Positions 1 through 10,027 of a stretch of 51,156 bases of DNA are shown in pieces. Position 1 is the stretch's first letter, and each line of letters starts with the position of its first letter. The stretch is from Gemmatimonadota bacterium (lineage in GTDB: Bacteria > Gemmatimonadota > Gemmatimonadetes > Gemmatimonadales > Gemmatimonadaceae): assembly GCA_947462095.1 (NCBI GenBank), contig CANHNQ010000010.1:1-51156 (forward strand), written 5' to 3'. A model generated the notes under the pieces. The model made no database searches. It was not told where the DNA came from and saw nothing but the letters and a program-made list of their open reading frames with translations. The translations under genes and the position numbers were made by a program.

Positions 1-21
1 CGCCAACGGAACCGTCTGAAC

Positions 22-912
22 ATGGAACCGACTGACGTCAGCCGCGCGGGGCTCTCGCGCCGTGAACTGCTGCATCGACTCGCCGTCGGCGTTGCCACCG
101 GGGTCGGGGCTGGCGCCCTGATGCCTTCGCTGGTTCGCGCGGCGTCGGGTGACATCGTGGCGCGTGGCCGCATTGACCGTATCGGGCTGCAATTGTACAC
201 GGTCCGTCGTGCCCTGGCGACGGACATCGAGGGCACGATCGCGGCGGTTGCGGCGGCCGGCATCACCGAGCTCGAATTCGCCGGCTACTACGGCAAGACG
301 CCGGCATGGTGGTCGGCGCTCATGAAGCAGCACGGTCTCACCGCGCCGGCGACACACGAAGCGCTACCCCTGACTGATGACGGCTGGTCCGTGATCTTCG
401 ATCGCGCGAAGGGGATGGGGCACGAGATCGTGATCGTGCCGTTCGTGGGCAACAATTACCGTGGTACGCGTGAGAACTGGCTGAAGTTGTCAGAGCGGCT
501 CAACACCGGCGCGCAGAAAGCAAAGGCCGCCGGGCTGCAGTTCGCGTATCACAATCACGACTTCGAGTTCGCGCCGGTGGGTGACACGACCGGCTACGAT
601 TTGCTGACGGCGAACACCGACGCATCACTCGTGAAGCTCGAGCTCGACATATACTGGGCCGTCAAGGCGGGACACGATCCGCTGGCGATCATGACCGCGC
701 ACCCGGGGCGCGTGATCTGCTGCCATGTGAAGGACGCCAGTGCCGCCCCCGAGCGGAACATGCTCGATGTCGGCGCCGGCACTATCGACTTTAAAACGCT
801 GCTGGCCAAGGGCCGTGCGCTCGGTCTCACCCACTGGTTCATCGAACACGATGAGCCGGCCGACCCGCTCGCGTCGATCCGCGCCAGCGCGGCGGCAATG
901 AGGAGCTACTAG
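22..912 (+). CDS. Sugar phosphate isomerase/epimerase (TIM-barrel) with Tat-like signal
   Basis: 296 aa; N-terminal SRRELL plus hydrophobic stretch; RIGLQLYTVR, YHNHDFEF and HVKD motifs typical of xylose isomerase-like TIM barrels. Confidence 0.88.
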   Translation: MEPTDVSRAGLSRRELLHRLAVGVATGVGAGALMPSLVRAASGDIVARGRIDRIGLQLYTVRRALATDIEGTIAAVAAAGITELEFAGYYGKTPAWWSALMKQHGLTAPATHEALPLTDDGWSVIFDRAKGMGHEIVIVPFVGNNYRGTRENWLKLSERLNTGAQKAKAAGLQFAYHNHDFEFAPVGDTTGYDLLTANTDASLVKLELDIYWAVKAGHDPLAIMTAHPGRVICCHVKDASAAPERNMLDVGAGTIDFKTLLAKGRALGLTHWFIEHDEPADPLASIRASAAAMRSY

Positions 913-915
913 GAC

Positions 916-2346
916 ATGAATCCGATGATGACGCGATGGGCTGCTGCCGTTCTCGTTGCAGCCGCCTCGCCACTGATGGCGCAGCGGGCGCCGGTCGGGC
1001 CGGCGACACGGTCGTACGTGACGGTCGATACGAATGTGCTGGCGCTCACGAACGTGCGCGTCATCGACGGCACCGGCGCGGCCGCGCGTGAGGGACAGAC
1101 GATTGTCGTGCGCGACGGCCGGATCACCGCGGTCGGTGCCGCGGGCAGCGTCGTGGTGCCGGCCGGTGCGCAGGTCATGGATCTCGCGGGCAAGAGCGTG
1201 ATCCCCGGCCTCGTGATGGTGCATGAGCACCTGTATTACCCGGTGGGCGCCGGGACCTACGGCAATCTCACCGAGAGTTTTTCCCGACTGTATCTGGCCG
1301 GTGGTGTAACCAGTATGCGCACGGGCGGCAATATGAACGGCTTCGCCGAGCTGCTGATTGCGAAGGCCATCGCGCGCGGCGAGAAGCCGGGGCCGTGGAT
1401 TGATGCCACGGCGCCCTATCTGGAAGGTCCGGGCATGGGCTTCAATCAGGTCACCATCCTGCGTGACTCGAGCGATGCACGGAAGCTGGTGGACTACTGG
1501 GCCGATCAGGGGGCGACGTCGTTCAAGGCGTACATGAACATCACGCGCGACGAGCTCAAGGCCGCGGCCGATGCGGCGCACAAGCGCGGTTTCAAGATTA
1601 CCGGCCACCTCTGCTCCGTGACCTACCGTGAAGCGGCAGACGCCGGGATCGATGATCTCGAGCACGGCTTCTTCGCCATGAACGACTTCGTGCCCGGGAA
1701 GAAGCTCGACACGTGCAGTGGTCGCGGCGGCGCCGCGCAGAGCATGCTGGCGCAGGCTGATCCGGAAAGCGCCGAGGTGCAGGCGCTGTTCCGGTATCTC
1801 ATCGACAAGAAGATCGCGGTGACCAGCACGCTCACGATCTTCGAAACGTTCACGCCGGGGCGGCCGATGCCTCCCGGCACCGACGTGCTCATCGAACCGT
1901 TGCGCGAGCAGTTCGCGCAACGCTACGCCAGCACGCAGCGCAACACCCAGTCGGTGTACGCCAAGGCGTTCCCCAAGGGGATGGCCATGGAGCGCGCGTT
2001 CGCCAAGGCGGGTGGGACCCTGATCGTGGGTACCGACCCCACCGGCGGCGGTGGGGTGATTGCCGGCTATTCGAATCAGCGTGCGCTCGAGTTGCTGGTC
2101 GAAGCCGGTTTCTCGCCGCTGGAGGCCATTCGTATCGGTACGCTCAACGGTGCCACGTACCTCGGCCGTGGATCACTCACCGGCTCGATCGCCGCGGGCA
2201 AGCTGGCCGATCTCGTCATCATCGATGGCAATCCGGCGGCCAATATCGGTGACATCCGGAAGGTCCAGCTCGTGCTCCGCCAGGGGGTCGGATACGACCC
2301 GGCGCGGCTCGTCGAATCGGTGAAAGGGAAGGTTGGCTTGTGGTAG
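916..2346 (+). CDS. Amidohydrolase family protein (imidazolonepropionase-like), secreted
   Basis: 476 aa; signal peptide; LTNVRVIDGTG, VIPGLVMVHEHLY and C-terminal GKLADLVIIDGNP motifs. Confidence 0.9.
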   Translation: MNPMMTRWAAAVLVAAASPLMAQRAPVGPATRSYVTVDTNVLALTNVRVIDGTGAAAREGQTIVVRDGRITAVGAAGSVVVPAGAQVMDLAGKSVIPGLVMVHEHLYYPVGAGTYGNLTESFSRLYLAGGVTSMRTGGNMNGFAELLIAKAIARGEKPGPWIDATAPYLEGPGMGFNQVTILRDSSDARKLVDYWADQGATSFKAYMNITRDELKAAADAAHKRGFKITGHLCSVTYREAADAGIDDLEHGFFAMNDFVPGKKLDTCSGRGGAAQSMLAQADPESAEVQALFRYLIDKKIAVTSTLTIFETFTPGRPMPPGTDVLIEPLREQFAQRYASTQRNTQSVYAKAFPKGMAMERAFAKAGGTLIVGTDPTGGGGVIAGYSNQRALELLVEAGFSPLEAIRIGTLNGATYLGRGSLTGSIAAGKLADLVIIDGNPAANIGDIRKVQLVLRQGVGYDPARLVESVKGKVGLW

Positions 2347-2406
2347 TCGCCTGACGCTGTAGCTTCGCCACACGCCTCTCCGTCCTCCCGCCCGCCGGAG
2401 CCCTTT

Positions 2407-3996
2407 ATGAGTGAAGCCAACATCCTTCGCAGTCCGCATCCGGACGTCGAGATTCCAGACACGCCGCTCGTGCCCTTCGTGCTCGGGCGCGTGTCGGAGT
2501 TCCCCGATCACCCCGCGATCATCTGCGGCGTCACGGGGAAGAGCTATACCTATGCGCAGCTCGACGATGCCGTCCGGCACGTGGCGGCCGGATTACATGC
2601 GCATGGCATCCGGAAGGGAGACGTCGTCGGGATCGTAAGCCCCAACCTCCCCGACTTCCCCGTCGTGTTTTATGCGGCGGCGTTGATCGGTGCGATCGCT
2701 TCGACCGTCAATCCGATCGCCACGGCGGAAGAGATCGGCGCGCAGTTCGCCGACAGCGAAGCGCTGCTGATCGTCACCATCCCTGAACTGTTCGAGAAAT
2801 GCTCGGCCGCCGCGCGACTCGCCAGCACGGTGCGCGAAATCGTCGTGTTCGGCGAGGCCGACGGCGCCACGCCGTACCGTGAACTGTTCGCGCATGGCAA
2901 CACGCCGCCTGTCGTCGAGATCGATCCTGCCACGGATGTGGCCGCGCTGCCGTACTCCAGCGGCACATCGGGCATCCCGAAGGGCGTGATGCTCACGCAT
3001 CGCAATCTGGTGGCCAATCTCCAGCAGATGCAGGCCGTCACCGAGGTGATCGACAGCAGCAGCCGGGTCCTTGGCGTGTTGCCGTTCTTTCACATCTACG
3101 GCATGGTCGTGGTGATGGGCGGCGCGCTGCGTCAGGGCGCGTGCATCGTGTCCTTGCCGCGCTTCGACCTCGAGCAGGTCCTCCAGGTGCTCCAGGACCA
3201 CAAGATTCGTATGGCGAACATCGTGCCGCCCATTCTGGTGGCGCTGGCGAAGCATCCCATCGTCGCGAAGTACGACTTGTCCCAGCTCAAGTATCTGTTC
3301 AGCGGCGCGGCACCGCTCGGCACCGAGCTCGCGGCCGCCTGCCAGGAACGACTCGGGTTGACCGTACGCCAGGGATACGGCCTCACCGAGACCAGTCCCG
3401 TCACGCACTTCCATCCCATGGACAACCGCCGCGTCGTGCTTGACTCGGTGGGACCGGCGGCGCCGAACACCGAATGCCGGCTGGTCGATCCCGCCACGGG
3501 CGAGGACTGCGCGCCGGGTGAGCGCGGCGAGCTGTGGCTGCGCGGTCCGCAGGTGATGAAAGGCTACTTCAACAAGCCTGAAGCCACGGCCGCCTGCATG
3601 ACCGACGACGGCTGGTTCAAGACCGGTGATGTGGCCGTCGTCGATGAACTCGGCTGGTACAAGATCGTCGATCGCGTGAAGGAGTTGATCAAGTACAAGG
3701 GGATGCAGGTCGCGCCGGCCGAACTCGAAGCGTTGCTGCTCGGCCATCCTGCCGTGGCCGACGTGGCCGTGATTCCCGTGCCCGATCCGGAGGCTGGGGA
3801 GATCCCGAAGGCGTTCGTCGTGGTGCGGGCGCCCCTCACCGCCGACGAGGTCATGGCCTTTGTGGCGGAACGCGTGTCGTCGTACAAGAAAGTGCGTCAG
3901 GTCGAGTTCGTGGACGCGATTCCAAAGTCGCCATCGGGTAAGATTCTCCGCCGACTGCTCGTCGAGCAGGAACGGCGGCGCGCGCTCCCCTCCTAA
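2407..3996 (+). CDS. AMP-dependent synthetase/ligase (4-coumarate-CoA ligase-like)
   Basis: 529 aa; YSSGTSGIPKGVMLTHRN AMP-binding motif, GYGLTETSP, C-terminal PKSPSGKILRR. Confidence 0.92.
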   Translation: MSEANILRSPHPDVEIPDTPLVPFVLGRVSEFPDHPAIICGVTGKSYTYAQLDDAVRHVAAGLHAHGIRKGDVVGIVSPNLPDFPVVFYAAALIGAIASTVNPIATAEEIGAQFADSEALLIVTIPELFEKCSAAARLASTVREIVVFGEADGATPYRELFAHGNTPPVVEIDPATDVAALPYSSGTSGIPKGVMLTHRNLVANLQQMQAVTEVIDSSSRVLGVLPFFHIYGMVVVMGGALRQGACIVSLPRFDLEQVLQVLQDHKIRMANIVPPILVALAKHPIVAKYDLSQLKYLFSGAAPLGTELAAACQERLGLTVRQGYGLTETSPVTHFHPMDNRRVVLDSVGPAAPNTECRLVDPATGEDCAPGERGELWLRGPQVMKGYFNKPEATAACMTDDGWFKTGDVAVVDELGWYKIVDRVKELIKYKGMQVAPAELEALLLGHPAVADVAVIPVPDPEAGEIPKAFVVVRAPLTADEVMAFVAERVSSYKKVRQVEFVDAIPKSPSGKILRRLLVEQERRRALPS

Positions 3997-4020
3997 CTTT
4001 CTCATTCCTCGCTCACCGTC

Positions 4021-5259
4021 ATGTCTTCTCCACGTCTCGGTATCGGTTTCATCGGATCCGGATTCAACGCGCGTTTTCACATGCAGGGCTTTCGGCAGGT
4101 GCGTGATGCCGACGTACTCGGAGTGTGGAGCCCCAATGCGAAGAACGCCGCCGCGGCCGCGAAGTATGCGCGCGAACTCGATGTCGGAAACTGCAAGGCC
4201 TACAAGTCGATCACGGAGATGGTGTGCGATCCCAACATCGACGCGATCTGGTTGAATGGCCCCAATCACGCGCGCATCGAGAATGTCGAAGAGGTGTGCG
4301 CCGCCGTTACGTCGGGCAAGGCCACGCTCAAGGGGATCGCCTGCGAGAAGCCGCTCGGCCGCACCGTTGCCGAAGCGAAGCACATTCTCAAGCTCGTGGA
4401 GAAGGCCGGTATCATGCACGGCTATCTCGAGAACCAGTACTTCTCGCCACAGGTGAGCGTCGGGCACAACCTCATCTGGAAGCGCGGCGCCGCGAACACC
4501 GGCCGCCCGTATCTCGCGCGCGCCGCCGAAGAGCACAGTGGCCCGCATATGCCGTGGTTCTGGAACGGCGAGCAGCAGGGCGGTGGGGTGCTGAACGACA
4601 TGATGTGCCATTCGGTACTCGTGGTGCGGCAGCTGCTCACGCCGCCGGGCGAGTCGCTCACCACGCTCGTGCCCAAGCGCGTGACGGGCCATATCGCGTC
4701 GCTCAAGTGGTCGCGCAAGGAGTACGCCGCGCAGCTGAAGAAGTCGATGGGGGTCGACTATCTCAAGAAGCCCTCCGAGGACTTTGCCAGCGTCACCATC
4801 GAGTTCGAAACGCCCAACGGCGGCATGGCGATCGGTGAAGCCACCACCAGCTGGAGCTTCGTCGGCCCCGGCCTGCGCCTCAGCGCCGAGTTGCTGGGCC
4901 CCGAGTACTCGATGAAGTGGAACTCGCTCGAGTCCGGGCTCGACCTGTTCTTCTCGCGTGCTGTGAAGGGCAAGGCGGGCGAAGATATCGTGGAGAAGCA
5001 GATGGCCGAAACGGGGCAGATGCCCGTGGTGGTGAACGAAGCCATCGCCTACGGCTACGAGGCGGAAGACCGCCATTTCGTGCGCGCGTTCCTCGGCAAG
5101 GAGAAGCCGGCGCTCACCTGGCACGACGGACTCGATGTCGTGAAGCTGCTCATGACCGCGTACATGAGCGCCGAGCAGGGCAAGACCATCGAATTCCCGC
5201 CCCGCAACATCGACAAGTTCGTGCCGCAGGTGGCGCAGGGGACGTGGAAACCGCGATGA
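4021..5259 (+). CDS. Gfo/Idh/MocA family oxidoreductase
   Basis: 412 aa; N-terminal Rossmann GIGFIGSGF, CEKPLGRTVAEAK motif. Confidence 0.92.
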   Translation: MSSPRLGIGFIGSGFNARFHMQGFRQVRDADVLGVWSPNAKNAAAAAKYARELDVGNCKAYKSITEMVCDPNIDAIWLNGPNHARIENVEEVCAAVTSGKATLKGIACEKPLGRTVAEAKHILKLVEKAGIMHGYLENQYFSPQVSVGHNLIWKRGAANTGRPYLARAAEEHSGPHMPWFWNGEQQGGGVLNDMMCHSVLVVRQLLTPPGESLTTLVPKRVTGHIASLKWSRKEYAAQLKKSMGVDYLKKPSEDFASVTIEFETPNGGMAIGEATTSWSFVGPGLRLSAELLGPEYSMKWNSLESGLDLFFSRAVKGKAGEDIVEKQMAETGQMPVVVNEAIAYGYEAEDRHFVRAFLGKEKPALTWHDGLDVVKLLMTAYMSAEQGKTIEFPPRNIDKFVPQVAQGTWKPR

Positions 5260-5285
5260 TGACGGCGAAGTAGGGAGTAAGAAGT

Positions 5286-5318
5286 ACGGGGTATGGAGTA
5301 CGCCCTACCCCGTACTCC
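5286..5318. repeat. Inverted repeat between convergent Gfo/Idh and GH20 genes
   Basis: AGTACGGGGTA-N-TACCCCGTACT hairpin; part of a GTACGGGG/CCCCGTAC repeat also echoed near 27.2 kb. Confidence 0.6.
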
Positions 5319-5325
5319 CGACCCC

Positions 5326-6951
5326 TTACTGCTTTCGATAGTTGACATCCAGCGCATCCAGCCGCGCGAGATGGGCCGGTAAGCGCGTCGAGAAGTCCGC
5401 ATAATCCCGCCGCGCCTTCGCGCTCCACAGCACTTCCGACAACGCGACCATGCGCGGATACGCCATGTACTCCACGTGCTTGGCGTTCGGGATGTACTCG
5501 GTCCACAGCTGCGCCTGTGCACCCAGCACGTGCTTCGCTTCGGTGGCGGTGAGCTGCGGCGGCACCGGCTCGAAGGCGTACACGCTGTCGATCGGCGTGA
5601 AGCCACCGATGGCCAGCGGCTCCTTCGACTTGTCGAGCGACTGATAGTGGTCGAAGTACGTATGACTGCCCGGCGCCATCACGACATCGTGGTTGGCCTT
5701 GGCGGCCGCGATACCGCCGTCCATGCCGCGCCATGACATCACCGTCGCGTTCTCGGCGAGACCGCCCTCGAGGATCTCATCCCAGCCGATCATGCGTCGG
5801 CCGCGCGCGGTCAGGAACGTGTCCATCTGCCGGATGAACCAGCTCTGCATCTCGTGCTCGTCCTTGAGGCCGAGTGCCGTGATGCGCGCCTGAATCTGCG
5901 GGTTCGCCTTCCACTGCGCCTTGCCGGCTTCGTCGCCGCCGATGTGGATGTACGGACCGGGGAAGAGCGCCAGCACTTCGGTGAGTACGTCCTGCATGAA
6001 CGCCACCGTACTGTCGGTGGGGTTGAGAATGAAATCGCTCACACCCCACACCTGCAGCACGCCGGGGCTCGAGTCGGGGCGGCTGGAGAGGCGCGGGTAG
6101 GCGTGAATCGCCGCCTGCGCATGCCCCGGCATCTCGATCTCCGGCACCACCGTGATCATGCGCTCGGCGGCGTACGCGACAACTTCCCGCACGTCGTCCT
6201 GCGTGTAGAAGCCACAATGCCGCTTGCTATCGAAGTTGCTCGGCTTGGGATTCGTGATGTAGGGACCAACCAGCGTCTGCTCTCGGCAGGAGCCGATCTC
6301 CGTCAGCAGCGGATACTTCTTGATCTCGATGCGCCATCCCTGGTCTTCCGTGAGGTGCCAGTGAAAGCGATTCATCTTGTGACGCGCGAGCAGGTTGATG
6401 TACTTCTTGACGAATTCCTTCGACTCGAAGTGGCGCGCGACATCGAGATGCGACCCGCGCCACGCGAAGCGCGGCGCATCTTCCACGTGGACGGCCGCGG
6501 CCCGCCACGTGGTGTTGCCCAGGGGCGCGTCGCGGTAGATGGACGCCGGCAGCAGCTGCTTGAGCGTTTCGAGCCCGTAGAACGCGCCGGCCGGACCGCT
6601 GGCCGTGATCACCACGCGCGTGGGCGATACGTCGAGCGTGTACGCCTCGGGGCCAAGCGCCGCCCTGTGCACCAACACGATGCCACCACCGGCAGCAGTT
6701 CCCGCGGTGGCGCGACGCACCACCGTGAGGTCGAACCCCGTGGGATTGGCCACGTCGCGCACGAAACGGCGCGCAACACCCGCGAAGGCCGGATCGGCGT
6801 GCACCACCGTGCGCGCCGTCAGCGTGAAGGCGCCGGCGCGGGGCACCAGGACGACAGGACGCGGCACGATCGCGTACGCGCTGCTGTCAGCCGGCATCGC
6901 GGGGGCGGGGGCAGGCAGCGTCAGCAGCGCGGCCACGATCAGATGACGCAT
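5326..6951 (-). CDS. Beta-N-acetylhexosaminidase, glycoside hydrolase family 20
   Basis: HWHLTEDQGWRIEIKKYP, HIGGDEAGKAQW catalytic D-E; start placed at MRHLIVAALL signal peptide (ATG at 6951) rather than the longer ORF. Confidence 0.93.
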   Translation of the reverse strand: MRHLIVAALLTLPAPAPAMPADSSAYAIVPRPVVLVPRAGAFTLTARTVVHADPAFAGVARRFVRDVANPTGFDLTVVRRATAGTAAGGGIVLVHRAALGPEAYTLDVSPTRVVITASGPAGAFYGLETLKQLLPASIYRDAPLGNTTWRAAAVHVEDAPRFAWRGSHLDVARHFESKEFVKKYINLLARHKMNRFHWHLTEDQGWRIEIKKYPLLTEIGSCREQTLVGPYITNPKPSNFDSKRHCGFYTQDDVREVVAYAAERMITVVPEIEMPGHAQAAIHAYPRLSSRPDSSPGVLQVWGVSDFILNPTDSTVAFMQDVLTEVLALFPGPYIHIGGDEAGKAQWKANPQIQARITALGLKDEHEMQSWFIRQMDTFLTARGRRMIGWDEILEGGLAENATVMSWRGMDGGIAAAKANHDVVMAPGSHTYFDHYQSLDKSKEPLAIGGFTPIDSVYAFEPVPPQLTATEAKHVLGAQAQLWTEYIPNAKHVEYMAYPRMVALSEVLWSAKARRDYADFSTRLPAHLARLDALDVNYRKQ

Positions 6952-6964
6952 GTCGGTCCTTCGG

Positions 6965-7624
6965 CTAGCGGGTGGCCAACGCCTGTATGACGTCGCGGAC
7001 AATCGTGGGATCCGTGGCGCGTGCGTGCACTTCACGCACGTGGCTCTGGTCGATGATGCGCTGCACGTTCTCCGCGCGGACGTTCCCCCCCGCCAGCACG
7101 ACCAGCTGATTGCCGGCGCGCGCCTGCAGCGCCTGCAACATCGAGGCACCGTCCAGCGCGGTGTGGCCGTGTCCCGACGTGAGGATGTAGTCGACGTCGA
7201 GGAGCAACAGCTGCTCCAGCGCCTCCAGCGCATCCGGGGTCCGATCGAACGCCCGGTGAAACGTCACTTTCATCGGGCGCGCCAGTGCCACGAACTCGGC
7301 GAGCTGACGCATGTCGACCGTGAAGTCGCTGTGCAGTGGACCGAGCACGACACCATCCACGCCCAGCGTCTTCGCGGTGACGATGTCGTTGCACATCACG
7401 TCCATGTCGTCTTCGTCGTACAGAAAGCTGTTCGTGTGCGGACGGATCATCACATGCAACGGGATCGTGAGTTCATCCCGGCAGCGCACGATCAGGCCGA
7501 GCGACGGCGTGGTGCCCCCAGGGCCCGGTCCGCACAGTTCCACGCGTCCGGCGCCGAACTGCTCGGCTGCGCGTGCGGTCTGCACGGAATCACAGCATGC
7601 TTCCACCAACGTGGCAGCAGACAT
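6965..7624 (-). CDS. cutC: CutC family protein (copper homeostasis annotation)
   Basis: 219 aa; LVEACCDSVQTARAAEQFGAGRVELCG, LTSGHGHTALDG typical of CutC. Confidence 0.9.
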   Translation of the reverse strand: MSAATLVEACCDSVQTARAAEQFGAGRVELCGPGPGGTTPSLGLIVRCRDELTIPLHVMIRPHTNSFLYDEDDMDVMCNDIVTAKTLGVDGVVLGPLHSDFTVDMRQLAEFVALARPMKVTFHRAFDRTPDALEALEQLLLLDVDYILTSGHGHTALDGASMLQALQARAGNQLVVLAGGNVRAENVQRIIDQSHVREVHARATDPTIVRDVIQALATR

Positions 7625-7633
7625 ACGCCCGTC

Positions 7634-8857
7634 TCAGTGTGCGGCCGCCGCCGCGTGATCGACGCGGGCGGACGGACGGAAGAGGAACAGAAACACGGCA
7701 AACACCGCGACGGCGCCGATGGCCGCTACCTGCCACACCTGCAGCCAATCGTGCGCGGCGACGCCGGCAGTGCTGCTGGCGTAGCGGTTCACCACGCTCC
7801 CCGAGACCGACGCGCCAACGAAGTACCCGACGCCGTTGGTCACCAGATTCAGGAAGCCCTGGGCGGCCGCGCGCACCTTGGGGCCGGCCACTTCGTCGGT
7901 GTAGATCTGTCCGGCCACGAAGAAGAAGTCGTAGCAGATGCCGTGCAGGAGGATGCCGGCGTAGATCAGCCACATGCCGCCCCCCGCGTCCCCGCGGCTG
8001 AAGGCGAAGTAACGCAGCCCCCACGCCAACATGCCGACCAGCATGATCCACTTGATCCCGAGCTTCCGCAGCGCGAACGGGAGCAGCAGCATGAAGCCCA
8101 CTTCCGATGCCTGACCGAAGGACATGATCCCGGCCGCATTCGGTACGCCGATCTCGTTCATGAACGGATTGGCAAAGGCGTAGTAGAACTGCAGTGGGAT
8201 GCAGAGCAGGAACGAGCCGAGCACGAAGATCACGAAGTCAGGGCGCTTCAGCAGCTGGAGCGCATCCAGGCCGATGGCATCGCGGACGCTGAACGGCGCC
8301 CCGGCGGCGCGCGGCGGCGTGTGCGGCAACAGCAGGGCGAAGAGCCCGAGGGCGATCGAGCCGGCGGCCGAGATCTGCATCGGGACGGCGAGTTTGTCGG
8401 CGTGCAACACGAAGCCGACCAGAATGCCCGACGACACGATCCACCCGATGGTGCCGAATACGCGAATGATCGGGAAGTCGCGCGTGGAGTCCTTCACGTT
8501 GTGCAGCGAAATCGAATTGGTGAGCGACAGCGTGGGCATGTAGCAGAACGCATACGCCAGCAGCAGCGGGTAGAAGCCGCTCCACTCGGTTTGCTGCGAC
8601 ATCAGGTACATCAACACCGCGCCGATGAGATGCAGCACCGCCAGCAGCTTCTCACTCGCGAAGAACCGGTCGGCCACGATACCCATGAAGAACGGCGAGA
8701 CGATGGCGGCGATGGCCGTCGCCCCATAGGCCGCGCCGATCTGGGTATCCGTGAAGTGCAGCGTCTGGCCGAGGTAGGTGCCCATGGTGACGAACCATGA
8801 TCCCCAGACGAAGTACTGGAGAAACATCATGATTGACAGGCGTCCCTTCGTTCCCAT
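7634..8857 (-). CDS. MFS transporter, nucleoside:H+ symporter-like
   Basis: 407 aa, about 12 hydrophobic segments; [19 protein letters not shown] and [16 protein letters not shown] as in the NupG-like MFS branch. Confidence 0.88.
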   Translation of the reverse strand: MGTKGRLSIMMFLQYFVWGSWFVTMGTYLGQTLHFTDTQIGAAYGATAIAAIVSPFFMGIVADRFFASEKLLAVLHLIGAVLMYLMSQQTEWSGFYPLLLAYAFCYMPTLSLTNSISLHNVKDSTRDFPIIRVFGTIGWIVSSGILVGFVLHADKLAVPMQISAAGSIALGLFALLLPHTPPRAAGAPFSVRDAIGLDALQLLKRPDFVIFVLGSFLLCIPLQFYYAFANPFMNEIGVPNAAGIMSFGQASEVGFMLLLPFALRKLGIKWIMLVGMLAWGLRYFAFSRGDAGGGMWLIYAGILLHGICYDFFFVAGQIYTDEVAGPKVRAAAQGFLNLVTNGVGYFVGASVSGSVVNRYASSTAGVAAHDWLQVWQVAAIGAVAVFAVFLFLFRPSARVDHAAAAAH

Positions 8858-8950
8858 TATGGCAGCTCCCGGAGGCGGGTGTGACGGGGTACAACGCAGT
8901 GGCCGTGATCGTCAGGGCTGGAAAGCCCCGACTGGCGCGCCCAAAAGTGT

Positions 8951-9382
8951 ATGACCGGTGCTGGATATGCGGAAGGCATGAGGCCACCTTCAGGTATGGA
9001 CCATTCCCCCGGATTTCTCGCCCACGTCGAGGGCCGTCGCCCGAACGTGCATGAAGTGTCGATCCCCGAGACGCTCGCTGCCCTGCAGGCCGACCCCGCC
9101 GCCGTCCTGATGGACGTGCGTGAAGATCGCGAATGGCACGCGGGACATGCGACGCACGCCATCCATGTCGCGCGCGGCGTGATCGAGCGCGATATCGAAA
9201 AGCTCGTGCCTGATCCGTCCACGCCGCTGTACCTGTACTGCGGCGGTGGCTTCCGCTCCATTCTGTCGGCCGACTCGCTTCAACAGATGGGGTACACCAA
9301 CGTGCACTCGGTGATCGGTGGCTGGCGCGGATGGCAGGACCAGCGTGCGCCCATCACCATGCCGGGGCGCGACACGCCGTAG
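8951..9382 (+). CDS. Rhodanese-like domain protein
   Basis: MDVREDREWHAGH...YCGGGFRS catalytic loop; the true start may be an internal ATG (near 8979 or 8998). Confidence 0.85.
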   Translation: MTGAGYAEGMRPPSGMDHSPGFLAHVEGRRPNVHEVSIPETLAALQADPAAVLMDVREDREWHAGHATHAIHVARGVIERDIEKLVPDPSTPLYLYCGGGFRSILSADSLQQMGYTNVHSVIGGWRGWQDQRAPITMPGRDTP

Positions 9383-9393
9383 GCACCGCCGTG

Positions 9394-9421
9394 CCGTGGA
9401 TAGCGTGTCCGTGATCCACGG
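9394..9421. other. Hairpin CCGTGGAT-N12-ATCCACGG between rhodanese and DinB genes
   Basis: Perfect 8-bp inverted repeat read directly; no U-tract. Confidence 0.45.
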
Positions 9422-9471
9422 TCTCCGCCGTATCCGTGCGTCCCTTTCCGCTTTCCCTTGGGAGTCTGTCC

Positions 9472-10014
9472 ATGTCCGGCACGCCTGACGTCACGAGCGA
9501 CGCGCAACGCTATCCGATCGGCCGCTTTCAGCGACAGGCGGAATTCTCCAGCGAACAGCGCGCCGGCCACATCGCGCGCCTGGCCGCGCAGCCCGCCGAC
9601 CTGGCAGCGGCCATGAGCGGTCTCGACACGGCCGACTATGCCGCGCCCTATCGCGACGGCGGCTGGACCGTGCGCCAGCTCGTGCATCATATGGCAGACA
9701 GTCACGCCAACGCCTACATCCGCGTGAAGCTGGCGCTGACCGAGCACGAGCCGATGATCAAACCGTACGATCAGGATGCATGGGTCGCGCTGGCCGACAG
9801 CGAGCTCGTGTCGCCGCTCGTGTCGCTCACGATGTTCACGGCCGTGCACGAACGGCTGGTCGCGGTGCTGCAGTCGCTCACCCCGCAACAGTTCGCGCGC
9901 CGGCTCGTGCATCCGGAGAATGGTCCGATGACCATCGATCAGCTCGTGGGTCTGTATGCATGGCACGGCGATCACCACGTGCGGCACATCCAGCGGTATC
10001 GCGAAACACGCTGA
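9472..10014 (+). CDS. DinB/YfiT-like putative metal-dependent hydrolase (bacillithiol transferase-like fold)
   Basis: YPIGRFQ, WTVRQLVHHMADSHANAYIR, WHGDHHVRHI; start at MSGTPDV. Confidence 0.87.
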   Translation: MSGTPDVTSDAQRYPIGRFQRQAEFSSEQRAGHIARLAAQPADLAAAMSGLDTADYAAPYRDGGWTVRQLVHHMADSHANAYIRVKLALTEHEPMIKPYDQDAWVALADSELVSPLVSLTMFTAVHERLVAVLQSLTPQQFARRLVHPENGPMTIDQLVGLYAWHGDHHVRHIQRYRETR

Positions 10015-10027
10015 GCGTACGGGACGC

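Noticed and set aside
2593-5124. 843-aa minus-strand ORF opposite the acyl-CoA ligase and Gfo/Idh genes
   Set aside because: Antisense shadow of strongly supported plus-strand genes in high-GC DNA; low-complexity His/Arg-rich translation with no family motif.
6950-8800. 616-aa plus-strand ORF opposite cutC and MFS genes
   Set aside because: Antisense shadow; Arg/His/Gln-rich without recognizable domain, while both minus-strand genes are clear.
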